Both the position numbers and the translations under genes were made by a program. DNA of 64,000 nucleotides from Streptomyces dengpaensis (GTDB taxonomy: Bacteria; Actinomycetota; Actinomycetes; Streptomycetales; Streptomycetaceae). Positions within the stretch are counted from its first letter, which is position 1. The number at the start of each line of letters is the position of its first letter. Shown here one piece after another: positions 61,743 through 64,000 of the stretch. The notes under the pieces were generated by a model. The model made no database searches. It saw nothing but the letters and a program-made list of their open reading frames with translations, and was not told the origin of the DNA. The stretch spans positions 4,216,001 to 4,280,000 of the forward strand of contig NZ_CP026652.1 of assembly GCF_002946835.1 (NCBI RefSeq), written 5' to 3'.

Positions 61743-62262
61743 TCACCCCGGATGATCACACGGCGAGGGCGCCGAGGAGAGCGCCTGTTCCGTCCAGACC
61801 GTCTTGCCGTCGGGCGTGTACCGCATGCCCCAGTTCTGGGCGAGCTGGGCGACGATGAACAGGCCGCGTCCGCCTTCATCGATGGTCCGCGCATGGCGCA
61901 GGCGCGGGGTGGCGGGGCTGGTGTCGTGGACCTCGCAGGTGAGGACGCGGTCCTTGATCAGGCGCAGGCTCAGCGGTGCGCTGCCGTAACGGACGGCGTT
62001 GGTGACCAGTTCGCTGACGATCAGTTCGGTCGCGTAAGCCACCTCCTCGTCCACGCCCCAGTCGGCGAGCCGCCGGTGAGCGTGGGCGCGCGCCGTGGCC
62101 GCCGCTGTGGGGTCCCGGTCCAGAGGCCAGGTGGCGACGTGATCGGCGGGGACGGTGTGGGCGCGGGCGAGCAGGAGGATGGCGTCGCCGGGGCCGGTGT
62201 TGCCCTGCAGGCGATAGAGCACCTCGTCACACAGGTCCTGCAGCGGCCGGTCAGGTGCCCGC
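61743..62262 (-). pseudogene. C-terminal remnant of a SpoIIE-phosphatase/ATPase protein
   Basis: The frame gives a complete HATPase_c domain (N-box TELIVSELVTNAVRYG, G-box DEGGRGLFIVAQL) preceded by PDRPLQDLCDEVLYRL and GPGDAILLLARAHTV. This is the usual end of a SpoIIE phosphatase domain in Streptomyces multi-domain regulators (as in 6588-8816). Upstream of about 62262 the homology stops at a junction with an alcohol dehydrogenase relic on the other strand, so the sensor and phosphatase parts are lost. An internal GTG at 62222 could still give a 159-residue anti-sigma-like protein. Confidence 0.65.
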
Positions 62263-62797
62263 CGCGCTGCCCGCGGAGAGGTGCGGCACGCCGCCTCTGA
62301 CGCTCGGGCACGAGGGAGTCGGCACGGTCACCGCGCTCGGTGACGGGGTGACCGGGCCGGCGGAAGGCGACGCGGTCGCGATGTACGGGGCATGGGGCTG
62401 CGGCACGTGTGCGAAGTGCGCCGAAGGCAAGGAGAACTACTGCCTGCGTGCCAAGAAGCTCGGCATCCATCCCCCGGGGCTCGGCTCGCCCGGCTCGATG
62501 GCCGAGTACATGCTCGTGGATGACGCCCGCACCTCGTACCGCTCGACGGGCTGGACCCGGTCGCGGCGGTCCCCCTGACCGACGCGGACCTGACCCCTAC
62601 CACGCGATCAAGCGCGCCCTGCCCAAGCTGCTGCCGGGTTCCACCACGGTGGTCATCGGCGCGGGTGGACTCGGCCACGTCGCCATCCAACTGCTCCGGG
62701 CGATGACCGCGACCCGGGTGATCGCCCTGGACGTCAGCGAAGAGAAGCTGGAACTCGCCCGCGCCGTCGGCGCCCACGAGGCCATCTCCCCGACCTA
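62260..62797 (+). pseudogene. Broken zinc-dependent alcohol dehydrogenase fragment
   Basis: The translation shows LTLGHEGVGTVTALGDGVTG, the structural-zinc cysteines CGTCAKCAEGKENYC and GSPGSMAEYMLVDDAR in one frame, LVPLDGLDPVAAVPLTDADL in a second, and PYHAIKRALPKLL, VVIGAGGLGHVAIQLLRA and IALDVSEEKLELARAVGAHE in a third. Two single-base deletions (near 62531 and 62602) explain the shifts. The first 60 or so residues and the C-terminal third are missing. It is not functional. Confidence 0.85.
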
Positions 62798-63538
62798 TGG
62801 GTCGGCGTTGCCCTCGTCGTTCGAAGAGTCTCGCCGCTTGGTCTCGCCTTTGGCGGAAGTGCCCATCTCCTGCCCCTCCAGCAGCTCCAGGAGCGCAGCG
62901 TCTGCCTTTTTCTGGTCTTCCTTCGTCAGTTCGAGAGGTGCGTTGTTGTAGACGGTGTACCGGTCGGGATAAATGATGTTGGTGGTCCTCAAGGTGAACG
63001 TCAGAAGCGAGCGCCACCCCTTGCGGTGGCCAACCCTCACTTGGATCCGGACCTTGTAATCACGGGCCTCCGGAATGAACCCGGAAAACGGTGCCTCGAA
63101 CTCGACGAAGAGTTGTTGCGCTTCTCTGCCGGCCACAACGAATCCGGCCGGCAACTTCGGTTCCTCGTCCGGCCCGGGTTGGAGACGGGATGGTGAAGAC
63201 GTCCACAGCAGCGGCAGATGAGAGGCGGGCTCATCAGGGAAGGTCAGCCTGAGATCGTGCACGACTATCGGCTTGGCACCTGTGTTGTGAAGGACGAGCG
63301 GAAGCCGCAGGCGAACCATGGAGCCGTGGCAAATCGCCGCAAAGGAATGAGGCTCCCACGACTTCAGGCACCCCTGTCTGGCGTTGAGCCACCAGAACGA
63401 GGCGACGGTGAAGACCAATGCACTGACCGACACAACGCTGGCAGCAGAAAGCGATGAGGACGCATTCTGATCAGCAGCGGCTGTCAGCGGAAGCACAGAT
63501 TCAGTGCGCCAGATGAGTGGCAACTGGGCCGCCTTCAT
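62795..63538 (-). CDS. Membrane-anchored protein of unknown function, partner of the SsgA-like gene
   Basis: The 247-residue product has one N-terminal membrane helix (about 33-53, SAASVVSVSALVFTVASFWWL) and a soluble domain with beta-strand pattern (RLRLPLVLHNTGAKPIVVHDLRLTFPDE; ARDYKVRIQVRVGHRKGW; IIYPDRYTVYNNAPLELTKED) that looks immunoglobulin-like. The C-terminal 35 residues are charged. The ATG at 63538 overlaps the stop of the SsgA-like gene by four bases (ATGA). G+C content is lower and codon use less biased than in neighbours, suggesting recent arrival. No family recognised. Confidence 0.7.
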   Translation of the reverse strand: MKAAQLPLIWRTESVLPLTAAADQNASSSLSAASVVSVSALVFTVASFWWLNARQGCLKSWEPHSFAAICHGSMVRLRLPLVLHNTGAKPIVVHDLRLTFPDEPASHLPLLWTSSPSRLQPGPDEEPKLPAGFVVAGREAQQLFVEFEAPFSGFIPEARDYKVRIQVRVGHRKGWRSLLTFTLRTTNIIYPDRYTVYNNAPLELTKEDQKKADAALLELLEGQEMGTSAKGETKRRDSSNDEGNADP

Positions 63539-63951
63539 CCCTCGGCGAGGAAGTGCGCCAGCAAGGCGTCCACGTCGATGTGCTTGGGCTCGGCCCCCCT
63601 GGGCACCACGGCCTTTGTTTCCTGCAGGAACGTCTTGATTTCCTGCGCTCGGGCTTTGAGCAAGGCCGTACCACCCGGCGGGTTGAGAAGGATGTACAAG
63701 TCGCAGGGGTCGTCGGCGGGCCAGATGCGTATGTCTCCCTCGCCGGACGGGCCTTTCAGGCCATCGATCAGAAGATCTCGTCCAATGATCCATTCCACCT
63801 TCTCGTCGCTGCCGACAGCGGCGAATGCGGCATGGACGGCATGGGGATCACTGGGCTCGTACCGCAGCCTCATACTCACGGGCAAGGACATCTCATGCGA
63901 GACGACGAGTTGCACATGTAGCCCCCGAATCAGGGTTCTCAACGACTTCAT
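63535..63951 (-). CDS. SsgA-like sporulation/cell-division protein (SALP)
   Basis: The 138-residue product aligns by eye with SsgA/SsgB: LVVSHEMSLPVSMRLRYEPSDPHAVHAAF, VEWIIGRDLLIDGLKGPSGEGDIRIWP, a hydrophobic strand CDLYILLNPPGGTALLKA, and AVVPRGAEPKHIDVDALLAHFLAE at the end. SALPs localise to septum sites and control FtsZ positioning and peptidoglycan work in sporulating actinobacteria. The segment between the conserved blocks (ADDPCDLY) differs from SsgB, so this is a divergent paralogue. ATG at 63951. It is co-transcribed with a membrane protein, an arrangement I do not know from described SALP genes. Confidence 0.85.
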   Translation of the reverse strand: MKSLRTLIRGLHVQLVVSHEMSLPVSMRLRYEPSDPHAVHAAFAAVGSDEKVEWIIGRDLLIDGLKGPSGEGDIRIWPADDPCDLYILLNPPGGTALLKARAQEIKTFLQETKAVVPRGAEPKHIDVDALLAHFLAEG

Positions 63952-64000
63952 TGGTCTTTACTCCTGGTGCCTCGAGTCCATACCGGGAGGGCCGCCGGAA

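Noticed and set aside
62795..63951. Prophage or genomic island with integrase
   Set aside because: Composition shifts and the scar hint at foreign DNA, but no integrase, transposase, tRNA target or flanking direct repeat is visible in the window.

Overview
The window is a 64 kb piece of a Streptomyces chromosome. The base composition is very GC-rich with GC-ending codons. It carries genes found together in this genus: two branched-chain keto-acid dehydrogenase (bkd) clusters, the bacterial proteasome activator Bpa, PASTA-type kinases, SsgA-like and SpoIIE-like proteins and a mycothiol-dependent-type enzyme. Gene order (metG, aspS, acyl-CoA dehydrogenase, M18 peptidase, bkd cluster, orphan DevR-like regulator, kinase pair, Bpa, moeA, second bkd cluster plus bkdR) matches, from memory, the core region on one side of oriC in S. 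coelicolor (around SCO3792-SCO3850). Two perfect parS sites (6376-6389, 37569-37582) and several DnaA-box matches in the right-hand part support an origin-proximal position.

Layout. 0-6.3 kb: metG end, small secreted, membrane and hypothetical genes, aspS. 6.4-13.6 kb: parS, a five-copy 23-bp repeat, a PAS-GAF-SpoIIE-ATPase phosphatase, an AI-2E-type permease, pirin, an SseB-like protein and a large acyl-CoA dehydrogenase. 13.8-22.8 kb: M18 aminopeptidase, thioredoxin/NHL protein, AraC relic plus LURP-one-like protein, nitrilase-family hydrolase, mycothiol-type isomerase, GntR-MFS operon, D,D-carboxypeptidase. 22.8-28.1 kb: bkdABC cluster 1, orphan DevR-like regulator with a DevR-type box ahead of a flavin-type protein. 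28.2-36.3 kb: two divergent Ser/Thr kinases, Bpa, quinone oxidoreductase, DrrAB-type ABC exporter. 36.5-40 kb: K+ channel, moeA, mobA-like fusion. 40.1-56.9 kb: bkdABC cluster 2 and bkdR, then a phenylacetate (PAA) catabolic region (paaR, paaH, paaN, paaABCDE) interrupted by a trmH-HTTM-DUF5819 operon, and an acyl-CoA dehydrogenase. 57-64 kb: rhodanese, J-domain protein, DUF2252, HxlR/azoreductase pair, a scar of two broken genes, and an SsgA-like gene with a membrane-protein partner.

How genes work together. The bkd clusters supply branched acyl-CoA starters. The PAA genes epoxidise phenylacetyl-CoA (PaaABCDE), open and oxidise the ring (PaaN) and carry out a beta-oxidation step (PaaH). A TetR regulator (paaR) sits in the same operon as paaH. 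The 14-bp motif ACCGNNCGNNCGGT, the core I recall for actinobacterial PaaR, occurs upstream of paaA and of paaH/paaN, and a one-mismatch copy lies upstream of bkd cluster 2, suggesting shared control.

The most unusual feature is structural. At many gene ends the last codons plus the stop codon are duplicated in tandem just downstream (units of 15-42 bp, a different sequence at each locus). The clearest case is after the azoreductase gene, where four exact 20-bp units put TAA in all three reading frames. I know of no published description of this pattern as a class. No tRNA, rRNA, CRISPR array, insertion sequence or prophage was seen.
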